This document shows positions 6,896 through 14,193 of a DNA stretch of 18,142 nt, piece after piece (position 1 is the first letter of the stretch; each line of letters starts with the position of its first letter). The translations under genes were made by a program, and so were the position numbers. The notes below the pieces were generated by a model. That model saw only the letters and a list, made by a program, of their open reading frames with translations, had not been told where the DNA came from and did not search any database. The stretch is from assembly GCA_018971065.1 (NCBI GenBank), contig JAGWVC010000078.1:1-18142 (forward strand), in the 5' to 3' direction. Source of the DNA: Sphingomonadales bacterium (GTDB lineage Bacteria > Pseudomonadota > Alphaproteobacteria > Sphingomonadales > Sphingomonadaceae).

Positions 6896-9421
6896 ATGAC
6901 CTTCCGCACCTTCCTGCGCGCCGGCGCCGCGCCGCTCGCGCTCGCGTTCGCCTTCAGCCACCCCGCTCTCGCCGCCGACACCGCCGCCGATCCCCAGCAG
7001 AACGTCACCGGCACCGTCACCGGCACCTCCGCTGGCACCGGCGCCAGCGACCCCGGCAACGAGATCATCGTCACCGCGCGCCACCGCACCGAAAGCTCGC
7101 AGGCCGTGCCGCTCGCCATCTCGGTGGTCGGCGGCGATCACATCGACAACGCTGGCGCCTTCAACGTCGGCCGCCTCCAGCAGCTCACCCCCACGCTCCA
7201 GTTCGCTTCGTCGAACCCGCGCAACACCTCGGTCAATGTGCGCGGCTTCGGCTCGCCGCTCGGCCTCACCAACGACGGCATCGACCAGGGCGTCGGCATC
7301 TACGTGGATGACGTCTACTACTCGCGCGTCGCCTCCTCCACGTTCGACTTCCTCGATGTCGCCCAGATCGAGGTGCTGCGCGGTCCGCAGGGTACGCTCT
7401 ACGGGAAGAACACCACCGCCGGCGCCATGAACATCACCTCGCGCCAGCCCACCTTCACCCCCGAAGTCCGCGCCGAGGCCACCTACGGCAACTTCGATTA
7501 CCTCCAGCTCAAGGGCGCGGTCTCCGGCCCGCTGTCGGACAACCTCGCCGCGCGCATCGCCTTCTCGGGCACTCGCCGCGACGGCACTGTCCACAACCTG
7601 ACCACCGGGCACGACGACAACAATCTCAACAACATCGGCCTGCGCGCCCAGTTGCTGTGGAAGGCCTCCAGCAACCTCGAAGTGAACCTGGCCGGTGACT
7701 ACAGCCACCAGAACACCGAATGCTGCGCCACCGTCTACGTCGCCTATGTGCCCACGCAAAAGGCGCTGAACCGCCAGTACCCCGCCATCTACCAGGTCGC
7801 CACCGGCACCGCCTACACCGCCAACCCGGCCAGCCAGAACCCCTACAACCGCCTCAGCGACGTCGATGCGGAACTGCGCGCGAAACAGTCGATCGGCGGC
7901 GCCTCGCTGCGCGCCAGGCTGAATCTTGGCGCCGGCACGCTCACCTCGATCACCGCCTGGCGCTTCTGGGACTGGGACCCGTCGAACGACCGCGACTTCA
8001 CCGCGCTGCCGATCACCACGAAAAGCCAGAACCCGTCGAAGCAGCGCCAGTTCACCCAGGAACTGCGCTACAACCAGCACAGCCAGAATCTCGATTTCCA
8101 GGTCGGCACCTTCTACTACACCCAGAAGATCGATACCGACGGCCTGCAGGTCCAGGGCCCTGCCGCCACGAAATGGCTGCTCTCGCCCAACGCCTCGGCC
8201 AGCAACGCCTACAACCTCGGCGTGATCGACGGGCTGACCTCCACCAACACCATCCGCCTGCGCAACACGTCGTGGTCGGTCTATGGCCAGGCAAGCTGGC
8301 GGCCGCTGCCGGGCCTCACCATCCAGCCCGGCGCCCGCGTCAACTACGACAGGAAAAGCGGCTCCTACGACGCCGTCGTCACCGACAAGGCCGGCAACCT
8401 GCTCACCGCCGGGATGATCGCCACCGGCACCGCCACGCAGAAGGCCCAGCTCGGCGTGCTGCTCCCCGAAAGCTACGCACCCGCTTTCTCCTCGTGGAAC
8501 GTCAGCTACGACCTCACGCTCAGCTACGACATCACCCGCGATGTCCACGCCTATGCGACGTATTCGAAGTCGTTCCAGACCGGTGGCATCAACCTCAACG
8601 GCGTCCCCGCCGATGCCGTCAGCGGCCTGCCGCTGCTGCAATACGCCACCGTCGCGCCCGAAGGCGTCCATCACTACGAACTCGGGCTGAAGTCGCAGTG
8701 GTGGGACCGCAAGGTCACCCTCAACCTCGCCGCGTTCCGCACCGATATCTCCAACTACCAGGCGGTGTTCAGCGCCAACAACGCCGCGTCGCTCAGCACC
8801 TTGCGCGGCTATGTTGCCAACGTGCCGAAGGTGCGTTCGCAGGGCATCGAGTTCGACAGTTCGGTGCGCCCCTCGGAACGCTTCAACGCCTACCTGAACT
8901 TCGCGTATACCGATGCCACCTACCGCGATTTCACCAACGCCCCGCCGCCGCTCGAACTCACCGGCGGCGCCACGTTCAGCGGTACCAACTGCGCCATTCC
9001 CACCGCGCTGGCCATCAACGTCAGCCCGGTGTCATGCGACATCTCCGGCCAGCGCCTGCCCGGCGTATCGAAGGTCTCGGTGTCCTATGGCGCCGAAGCC
9101 AACCTCCCGGTTGCCGCGTTCGGCCGCGAAGGGCAGATCTACCTCGGCGGCGACGGCAACACCCGCTCGTCGTTCTCGTCGAACGCCACCCCGTCGGCCT
9201 CCACCGACATCGCCGGCTACACGCTCACCAACTTCCGCCTCGGCTGGCGCACCGAACCGGGCGCTTCGGGCGCCAGGGTCGATGTGTCGGTCTGGGTGCG
9301 CAACGCCTTCAACGTCGGCTACCTCGAACAACTCCAGATCGCCCCCAACAGCGTCGGCCTCGTCGTCGGCAACCTCGGCGATCCGCGCACCTTCGGCGGT
9401 ACCGTCCGCGTCTCGTTCTGA
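6896..9421 (+). CDS. TonB-dependent outer-membrane receptor
   Basis: An 841-residue receptor that imports a scarce ligand across the outer membrane using TonB energy. A signal peptide (residues 1-26, ending PALA|AD) is followed by a T/G/A-rich segment, a TonB-box-like EIIVTA (56-61) and a plug domain (about 65-185) with GIYVDDVYYSR and LRGPQGTLYGKNTTAG (161-176). The rest forms the 22-strand barrel, ending in the beta-barrel assembly signature with terminal Phe (GTVRVSF). Cysteines in NTECCATVY and GTNCAIP...SCDISG are probably in extracellular loops. The start at 6896 has AGGA 6 bases upstream. The upstream DUF2292 gene suggests a sulfur-containing ligand, but the receptor sequence alone does not show its substrate; siderophore-like, vitamin or aromatic ligands are equally possible. 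Confidence 0.95.
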   Translation: MTFRTFLRAGAAPLALAFAFSHPALAADTAADPQQNVTGTVTGTSAGTGASDPGNEIIVTARHRTESSQAVPLAISVVGGDHIDNAGAFNVGRLQQLTPTLQFASSNPRNTSVNVRGFGSPLGLTNDGIDQGVGIYVDDVYYSRVASSTFDFLDVAQIEVLRGPQGTLYGKNTTAGAMNITSRQPTFTPEVRAEATYGNFDYLQLKGAVSGPLSDNLAARIAFSGTRRDGTVHNLTTGHDDNNLNNIGLRAQLLWKASSNLEVNLAGDYSHQNTECCATVYVAYVPTQKALNRQYPAIYQVATGTAYTANPASQNPYNRLSDVDAELRAKQSIGGASLRARLNLGAGTLTSITAWRFWDWDPSNDRDFTALPITTKSQNPSKQRQFTQELRYNQHSQNLDFQVGTFYYTQKIDTDGLQVQGPAATKWLLSPNASASNAYNLGVIDGLTSTNTIRLRNTSWSVYGQASWRPLPGLTIQPGARVNYDRKSGSYDAVVTDKAGNLLTAGMIATGTATQKAQLGVLLPESYAPAFSSWNVSYDLTLSYDITRDVHAYATYSKSFQTGGINLNGVPADAVSGLPLLQYATVAPEGVHHYELGLKSQWWDRKVTLNLAAFRTDISNYQAVFSANNAASLSTLRGYVANVPKVRSQGIEFDSSVRPSERFNAYLNFAYTDATYRDFTNAPPPLELTGGATFSGTNCAIPTALAINVSPVSCDISGQRLPGVSKVSVSYGAEANLPVAAFGREGQIYLGGDGNTRSSFSSNATPSASTDIAGYTLTNFRLGWRTEPGASGARVDVSVWVRNAFNVGYLEQLQIAPNSVGLVVGNLGDPRTFGGTVRVSF

Positions 9422-9429
9422 TCATTAAA

Positions 9430-9476
9430 CCCCATGCCCGGTGCGCTGGTATTTGCCGGTGCGCTCTGGCATGGGG
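9430..9476 (+). repeat. Intercistronic stem-loop with internal direct repeat
   Basis: CCCCATGCC (9430-9438) pairs perfectly with GGCATGGGG (9468-9476). The 29-base loop region contains two copies of CCGGTGCGCT (9438-9447, overlapping the stem by one base, and 9456-9465). No T-run follows, so it is not a typical intrinsic terminator. Lying 8 bases after the receptor stop and before the porin gene, it may be an mRNA-processing or stability element that sets different levels of the two proteins. Confidence 0.55.
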
Positions 9477-9527
9477 CCCCGCTGTACGGGATAGGCCCGA
9501 CTCTACTCCACGCGGAGCGAGCGAGGG

Positions 9528-10943
9528 ATGCATATTTCAAACTGCCGCGCCATCATGGCGGCGGCATTGCTGCTGGCCACCGGGCAACCGGCGCTGGCAC
9601 GGAACCCCGACAGCGCCGCCGCGCTGGCCGATCAACTGCGCACCACGCAGGCACAACTGGCCGCGCTGCAAGCCCGGCTCGATGCCCTGCAAGCCCGCCT
9701 CGATGCCCAGGATCAGGCCCGCGCCGCTCAGGCCGACACCACCCTGGCCGTTGTTCGCCAAACCGGCGCCAGCGCCGAAAATGCCCTGGCCACCGCCCAA
9801 ACCGCCACCGCCGCCGCAGCAAGAACCGAAACCGCGCTCAAGCCCCTGCACTGGGCCGCCGATACCACCATCGGCGGCCGCCTCTACCTCAACGCCTCCA
9901 CAATCAGCCAGCACACCGCCGGCGCCGCCAACCCCGCCACCGGCACCGGCCTCAACCTCAAGCGCGCCTATCTCGAAGTCTCGCACCGCTTCGACGGCAC
10001 GTTCTCGGCCGCCATCGTCGCCGATGCCAGCACCGTCGCCGGCTCCACCAGCACCGGCAATGCCTTCTCCACGTCCGCCACCACCCCGGTGGGCAAGGGG
10101 CTGTTCGTCAAGAACGCCTACCTCCAGGCAAAATTCGATCCCGCGCTCGTCATCCGCGTCGGCGCCGCGCCGCTGCCGTGGGTGCCGTTCGTCGAAGGCA
10201 TGGTCGGCACCCGCTACGTCGAATCGATGCTGCTTGACCGCGTCGGCTACGGCACCACCGCCGATTGGGGCATCCATGTCTCGGGCGATCTTGCCGGCAA
10301 TCATGTCAGCTACGCGGTCTCGCTGGTCGATGGCGCCGGCTACCGCAACCTCAAGGTCACGAAGGCGGTCGATCTCGAAGCCCGCGTTTCCGCGCAATAC
10401 AACGGCCTGTGGGGCGCCATCGGCGGCTACACCGGCAAGCGCGGCGCCGCCGTCAACGGCACCCCCACCTTCCGCACCGCCCGCCGCCTCGACATCGCCG
10501 CCGGCTACAAGGACAGCCGCTTCGGCTTCGGCGGCGAGCTGTTCCACGCGCGGGACTGGAACAACGTCGCGGTCGATCCGGCGCTGTTCGCCCGCTCGCG
10601 CGACAGCGCGCTCGGCTGGTCGCTGTTCGGCAATGTCGCCATCGCCCCACGCTGGTTGGCCTTCGCCCGGCACGACGATGTGCAACCCAGCCGCGTCAAC
10701 CTCCCCGCGCTGCGCGATTCCGCGTGGAACCTCGGGTTGCAGTGGGAACCGGCGAAAATCGTCGATCTCGCGCTGGTCTGGAAGCACGAGGTCGTCACCG
10801 GCGGCGCGCTCGCCACCCAGAACGGCACGATCGGCTGCGCCACCACCGCCAGCCCGGCGTTCTACGCCGCCGCCACCCCCGCCGCCTGCACCGGCAATGG
10901 CACCTACAGCGAGCTTGGCCTGTTCACGCAGGTGAAGTTCTGA
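9528..10943 (+). CDS. Outer-membrane porin-like protein with N-terminal coiled coil
   Basis: A 471-residue exported protein. Residues 1-24 are a signal peptide (MAAALLLATGQPALA|RN). Residues about 28-105 are a coiled-coil and Ala-rich stalk with a near-perfect duplicated heptad (ALQARLD twice, about 46-59). From about 110 (WAADTTIGGRLYLN) alternating strands form a barrel ending in Phe (LFTQVKF). This layout resembles OprO/OprP- and sphingomonad DcaP-like porins, in which an N-terminal coiled coil helps trimerise a solute channel. KGLFVKNAYLQAKFDPALVIRVG and DWGIHVSGDL are typical barrel stretches. The start is 106 bases after the receptor stop, with GGAG 10 bases upstream. It may pass a small anion or the cargo related to the adjacent receptor; selectivity is not readable. 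A two-cysteine loop (GCATTASP...ACTGNG) lies near the C-terminus. Confidence 0.82.
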   Translation: MHISNCRAIMAAALLLATGQPALARNPDSAAALADQLRTTQAQLAALQARLDALQARLDAQDQARAAQADTTLAVVRQTGASAENALATAQTATAAAARTETALKPLHWAADTTIGGRLYLNASTISQHTAGAANPATGTGLNLKRAYLEVSHRFDGTFSAAIVADASTVAGSTSTGNAFSTSATTPVGKGLFVKNAYLQAKFDPALVIRVGAAPLPWVPFVEGMVGTRYVESMLLDRVGYGTTADWGIHVSGDLAGNHVSYAVSLVDGAGYRNLKVTKAVDLEARVSAQYNGLWGAIGGYTGKRGAAVNGTPTFRTARRLDIAAGYKDSRFGFGGELFHARDWNNVAVDPALFARSRDSALGWSLFGNVAIAPRWLAFARHDDVQPSRVNLPALRDSAWNLGLQWEPAKIVDLALVWKHEVVTGGALATQNGTIGCATTASPAFYAAATPAACTGNGTYSELGLFTQVKF

Positions 10944-10959
10944 AATAGGGCGGGGCATC

Positions 10960-11724
10960 ATGATCCTTCCACCCGAACGCCTTGCCCGCTTCGCCCGCCA
11001 CATCGTCCTGCCCGAACTCGGCGGGGCAGGGCAGGTGGCGCTGGCAAAGGCCCACGTCGCCCTCGTCGGCTGCGGCGGCATCGGCTCGCCCGCGCTGCAA
11101 TACCTCGCCGCCGCCGGCGTCGGCACGCTCACCCTGATCGACGACGACCGGGTCGAGGCCAGCAATCTCCAGCGCCAGACCGTGTTCGCCGAATCCGATC
11201 TCGGCCGCACCAAGGCCGCAGCCGCCGCCGACTGGGTGCGCCGCTTCGACGGTGCCCTCGAAGTGCGCGCGCATGTCGAAAGGATCGGGGGCAGCAATGC
11301 CGCGCGCCTCCTCGAGGGCGCCAGCCTTGTCCTCGACGGCTGTGACAACTTCGCGACCCGGCTTGCCGTCTCCGATGCCTGCGTCGGGCTCGGCATACCG
11401 CTCACCAGCGCCGCGGTCGGCCGCTTCCAGGGCCAGGTCGCCAACTTCGCCGGCCACCTGCCCGACCAGCCCTGCTACCGCTGCTTCGTCGGCGACGCCT
11501 TCGACGCGGCTGATTGCGACACTTGCGCGGCCGATGGCGTGCTGGGCGCGATGGTCGGCACCGTCGGCGCCTTCGCCGCGATGACCGCCATCCGCGTCCT
11601 CGTCGCCGGCACCGCCGCCCTCGGCGATCCGCAGTGGGGCAGGCTGCACCTGCTCGACGGCCTCGCCCCCAGCTTGCGCACCATCCGCATCACTCGCGAT
11701 CCGGAGTGTATCGCCTGCGGGTGA
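10960..11724 (+). CDS. HesA/MoeB/ThiF-family E1-like adenylyltransferase
   Basis: A 254-residue enzyme that would adenylate the Gly-Gly tail of a ubiquitin-like sulfur carrier (MoaD, ThiS or similar) using ATP. The nucleotide loop is GCGGIG (37-42), followed by LIDDDRVEASNLQRQ (59-73) with the conserved Asp, Asn69 and Arg72, and CDN (128-130). Two CxxC pairs (C172/C175 and C250/C253) form the structural zinc site. C189 in TCAADGVLG is where MoeB/ThiF proteins keep a conserved Cys. There is no C-terminal rhodanese domain. It follows the porin-like gene by 16 bases and is probably co-transcribed. The MoaD-like protein earlier in the window is a possible substrate, but nothing here shows the pairing. 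The symbol is left open between moeB and thiF. Confidence 0.9.
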   Translation: MILPPERLARFARHIVLPELGGAGQVALAKAHVALVGCGGIGSPALQYLAAAGVGTLTLIDDDRVEASNLQRQTVFAESDLGRTKAAAAADWVRRFDGALEVRAHVERIGGSNAARLLEGASLVLDGCDNFATRLAVSDACVGLGIPLTSAAVGRFQGQVANFAGHLPDQPCYRCFVGDAFDAADCDTCAADGVLGAMVGTVGAFAAMTAIRVLVAGTAALGDPQWGRLHLLDGLAPSLRTIRITRDPECIACG

Positions 11725-11748
11725 GCGGCGCTATCGCGGACCAGCGTT

Positions 11749-11770
11749 CCGTCCATCCTGAGCTTGTCGA
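11749..11770 (+). repeat. Dispersed intergenic repeat, copy 1
   Basis: CCGTCC, two variable bases, then CCTGAGCTTGTCGA. The same 20 of 22 positions recur at 15457-15478 within this window. The CTGAGCTTGTCGA core is one I recognise as a common intergenic repeat in sphingomonad chromosomes. This copy lies between the 3' ends of two convergent genes. Confidence 0.7.
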
Positions 11771-11890
11771 GCCGAAGGCGACCGAAGGTCAACGACTGCT
11801 CTTTTCTTGAACCCGGCGCGTCCCACCGGGCAAGACGGCTGCTCCGTCAATCCGCCCGCCGCGCAAACTCCTCTCGAAAAGTGACCCGGC

Positions 11891-12448
11891 CTAAGGCCGC
11901 GTCGCATTCAGGAACATCGCCCAGAACCCGAAGAACGCGATCACCCCGGTCGCCTCCACCGTCTCCGCCTCGCCGAAATGCTCCACCATCCGCCTGAACA
12001 GCGCGTCCGAGACATGCCCCTTCGCCACCGCGCGGGCATAGTCCACCACCAGCTTCTGCTCGGCCGAAAACAGCTCCGTCGGGCACTCGCCGCTGGCCAG
12101 CGCCTCCATCTGCAACTCGCTCAGCCCGGCGTTCTCGCCCACCGCCCGGCGGCTTTCGAACGAATAGCGGCTGCCCAACGTCGCGTTCACCGCCTGCGCC
12201 GCCAGTTCGCGCAACTGCGTGCGCTGGCTCCAGCCCAACTGGCCCACCACCACGCCGCCCAGTTTCGCCAATTCCGCCGCCAGCGCGGGGCTGCGCGCGG
12301 CAATCGCCATGCCGTCGTGATTGGCATCGAAATGCGGATCATCGCGCCCGGCGAACACATGCGCGAACAGGTCCGCCACCGCGCTGCGCTCATGCGGATC
12401 GCCCACGCAATCGGACGGACGATGGTAAGCCTGTACGCGCGCGGTCAT
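11891..12448 (-). CDS. Carboxymuconolactone decarboxylase-family (AhpD-like fold) protein
   Basis: A 185-residue all-helical protein. The start at 12448 is chosen because AGGGAG precedes it by about 6 bases; the reading frame continues upstream only as an antisense shadow of the glycosyltransferase. The core (about 55-145) resembles the CMD/AhpD fold: GQLGWSQRTQLRELAAQAVNATLGSRYSFESRRAVGENAGLSELQMEAL. AhpD-type members use a CxxC redox pair and a nearby His. Neither is present here (the expected region reads YSFESRRAVGENAG), so peroxidase-linked disulfide chemistry is unlikely and the role is unknown. The stop codon lies in a small hairpin (CGGCC-TTA-GGCCG on this strand) that might contribute to termination. 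It is divergent from the glycosyltransferase gene. Confidence 0.75.
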   Translation of the reverse strand: MTARVQAYHRPSDCVGDPHERSAVADLFAHVFAGRDDPHFDANHDGMAIAARSPALAAELAKLGGVVVGQLGWSQRTQLRELAAQAVNATLGSRYSFESRRAVGENAGLSELQMEALASGECPTELFSAEQKLVVDYARAVAKGHVSDALFRRMVEHFGEAETVEATGVIAFFGFWAMFLNATRP

Positions 12449-12543
12449 GCGATTCTCCCTGAACAGCCGGTCGTCCCGACGCCTTGGCCGCAAATCCGCG
12501 ACCACCCATTGCGCCCGATCAACCCCCGGCGAATCTCTAAGAT

Positions 12544-12574
12544 CCGGTAGGGCTACCGGCTTACCCGATATAAA
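12544..12574 (+). promoter_or_regulatory. Candidate promoter with operator-like palindrome
   Basis: CCGGTAG (12544-12550) and CTACCGG (12553-12559) form a perfect 7-bp inverted repeat with a 2-base centre. TATAAA (12569-12574) follows as a possible -10; the palindrome covers the place of the -35, where no TTGACA-like box is seen. This suits a regulator-bound promoter for the glycosyltransferase, with a start near 12581. On the opposite strand it could also serve the divergent gene. Confidence 0.4.
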
Positions 12575-12649
12575 CAGATGTCCTCTAGCGTTTCCTGCAA
12601 TCCGACGCCCGACGGCTGGATCAGGCCAAAGGTTGGACAAGGAATTTCG

Positions 12650-13477
12650 ATGCGCTTCGCCTATCTTATCCAGGCCCATCAGGACCCGGTACACCTTCAG
12701 GCGCTGGTCGATCGGCTCTGCCCTCCCGGCGGCCCCGATCGGGCCTATGTCCACGTCGATGCCGGCAGCGCCCTGTGGCGCGCCGGCGGCACCGGCGTCA
12801 TCGTCTCCCGCCGCGAAGTCACGGTCATCCCCAATCCGGTCCGCGTCCGCTGGGGCCACGCCAGCCAGCTTCTCGCCACGCGCCTGCTGCTGCGTGCCGC
12901 GCTGGCCGATGGCTTCTACCTTGCTCACCTGCTGTCGGGGCAGGACTGGCCGGTCGTCCCGCGTGATCGCATCGTTGCCGAAGCCGGCGATTCCTGCTGC
13001 ATCGAGGCGCGTCCCGGCGAACAGGCCGAACGCATGGAGCGCATCCGCCTCGATTCGCGCTGGCTGCGCCCCGATCCGGCCAGGCCGCTCACCTGGTACG
13101 CCGTCCGCGCGCTGCGCCGGGCGTCGGCGCTGCTTCCTGCCCGCCGCGATCACCCCTGGGGGCCGTGGCACAAGGGCTCGCAGTGGTGGTCATTGCCCCG
13201 CGATGCCTGCGAATCGGCGCTGGCGGGAATCGATCGCGCCGCAGGCACCGGCCTCCTCGCCGGCTCGCTGTGCTCGGACGAGCACCTGATCCAGACGATC
13301 GTCGCACACGACTACGGCGCGCGGCTTGCCGGCAACCGCCGCTACATCCGCTGGGGCGCCGCCTCCAGCCCCGACGTCCTGCGCGCGGCCGACTGGCCCG
13401 AAGTCGTCGCCAGCGGCGCCTGGTTCGCCCGCAAGCTCGATCGCACCGTCGATCCGTTCTTCCTCGAACTGGCCTGA
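12650..13477 (+). CDS. Core-2/I-branching-type glycosyltransferase (GT14-like)
   Basis: A 275-residue protein starting MRFAYLIQAHQDP, where AAGGA lies about 7 bases before the ATG at 12650. A longer in-frame start at 12578 would sit upstream of the likely transcription start, so it is not preferred. The pattern fits bacterial members of the beta-1,6-N-acetylglucosaminyltransferase (Core-2/I) family: N-terminal AYLIQAH, YVHVDAGS (33-40), VRWGHASQLLATRLLL (66-81), LLSGQDWPVVP (94-104), KGSQWWSLPR (175-184), the DE pair (210-211) with IQTIVA, and RYIRWG (231-236). It would transfer a sugar in building a surface glycan. Acceptor and donor are unknown and no polysaccharide cluster surrounds it. 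The stop is 4 bases from that of the convergent membrane-protein gene. Confidence 0.85.
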   Translation: MRFAYLIQAHQDPVHLQALVDRLCPPGGPDRAYVHVDAGSALWRAGGTGVIVSRREVTVIPNPVRVRWGHASQLLATRLLLRAALADGFYLAHLLSGQDWPVVPRDRIVAEAGDSCCIEARPGEQAERMERIRLDSRWLRPDPARPLTWYAVRALRRASALLPARRDHPWGPWHKGSQWWSLPRDACESALAGIDRAAGTGLLAGSLCSDEHLIQTIVAHDYGARLAGNRRYIRWGAASSPDVLRAADWPEVVASGAWFARKLDRTVDPFFLELA

Positions 13478-13481
13478 ACCC

Positions 13482-14111
13482 CTACACCAGCTTGCGGCCG
13501 AACCCACCGGCGGGCCGCAGTCCCGGCACCGGCCGCATCACGCGCGGCGGCGCCACGGGCCTTGCTTCCAGCAACGGCTCATCGATCGCGCGCGGCATGC
13601 GATAGGCCTTGGCCTGCGGGGCAGTCGCCGCCAAATCGTCCGGATGCGCGCGCGGCGCCTGCGGCAGCCCGGCCGGGTCGAAATCGTCGTCGAACACCGA
13701 CCAGTCGTCGGCCTTGCCGGCAATGCAGCCCAGCACGATCATCAGCACGAAGTCCGCCAGCCCCAGCAGCGCCGGCGCCGCCAGCATACCCGCGCCGGGC
13801 ATCGCCCCCGCGCCCGTCACCATCTGGCTCGGCCGCATCATGAACCCGCTCAGGAACTGCATCCCCAGCATGATCCACGGCAGCGCCGCCGGCCAGCCGA
13901 TGTCGCGGCAGCGCCGCATCTCGATCACCCGGAACCAGATGGAAAGCGGCAGCACCGCCAAGATGCACAGGATTCCCGATCCCCAGCTACCCCGGAACAG
14001 TTGCATCACCCCGCCAACCAGCAACAGCACCGTGCCGATCATGGTGACGCCGAACCACATCCAGTAACCCGGCTGGCCGATCCGGCCCGATTGATCCGCT
14101 TCGAAAGACAT
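13482..14111 (-). CDS. DUF805-like integral membrane protein
   Basis: A 209-residue protein with about four predicted membrane segments (about 18-37, 45-62, 73-91, 107-130). A Pro/Ala/Asp-rich cytoplasmic tail of about 75 residues follows, ending in GFGRKLV. The RRCRDIGWPAALPW stretch (66-79) resembles the RxxDIGxxGWW motif of DUF805 membrane proteins, whose function is unknown. A strong GGAGG lies 8 bases upstream of the ATG at 14111. Upstream on this strand, a TATAGT (complement of 14138-14143) in an AT-rich stretch could be its -10. It is downstream of the aminotransferase on the same strand with an 82-base gap, so it probably has its own promoter. Confidence 0.65.
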   Translation of the reverse strand: MSFEADQSGRIGQPGYWMWFGVTMIGTVLLLVGGVMQLFRGSWGSGILCILAVLPLSIWFRVIEMRRCRDIGWPAALPWIMLGMQFLSGFMMRPSQMVTGAGAMPGAGMLAAPALLGLADFVLMIVLGCIAGKADDWSVFDDDFDPAGLPQAPRAHPDDLAATAPQAKAYRMPRAIDEPLLEARPVAPPRVMRPVPGLRPAGGFGRKLV

Positions 14112-14193
14112 TGCCCCGCCTCCGCAATTTCCCGCGAACTATACGGAGCATCCGGTTAATAATCCGGTACTCAATACTTTATCTTCTAATCCA

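Noticed and set aside
6871..7311. GTG start with GGAGG just before the receptor gene
   Set aside because: The frame differs from the receptor and gives an Arg/His-rich 147-codon shadow; not a leader peptide either, as it does not stop soon.
6776..8674. Long minus-strand reading frame (over 600 codons) opposite the DUF2292 and receptor genes
   Set aside because: Gly/Ala/Arg/Val-rich translation without domains; it is the antisense of a well-supported receptor gene, as is usual in GC-rich DNA.
7720..10935. Plus-strand frame of over 1000 codons spanning the receptor and porin genes
   Set aside because: Arg/Pro/His-rich out-of-frame shadow with no recognisable motif.
9537..11444. Long minus-strand frame opposite the porin and E1-like genes
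   Set aside because: Low-complexity Gly/Ala composition and overlap with two clear genes.
11812..11830. Hairpin CCCGG/CCGGG as a terminator after the E1-like gene
   Set aside because: Only 5 bp with a 9-base loop and no T-run following on the plus strand.
12449..13171. N-terminal extension of the CMD-family gene
   Set aside because: The extension is antisense to the glycosyltransferase; the ATG at 12448 has a good Shine-Dalgarno and starts the natural protein.
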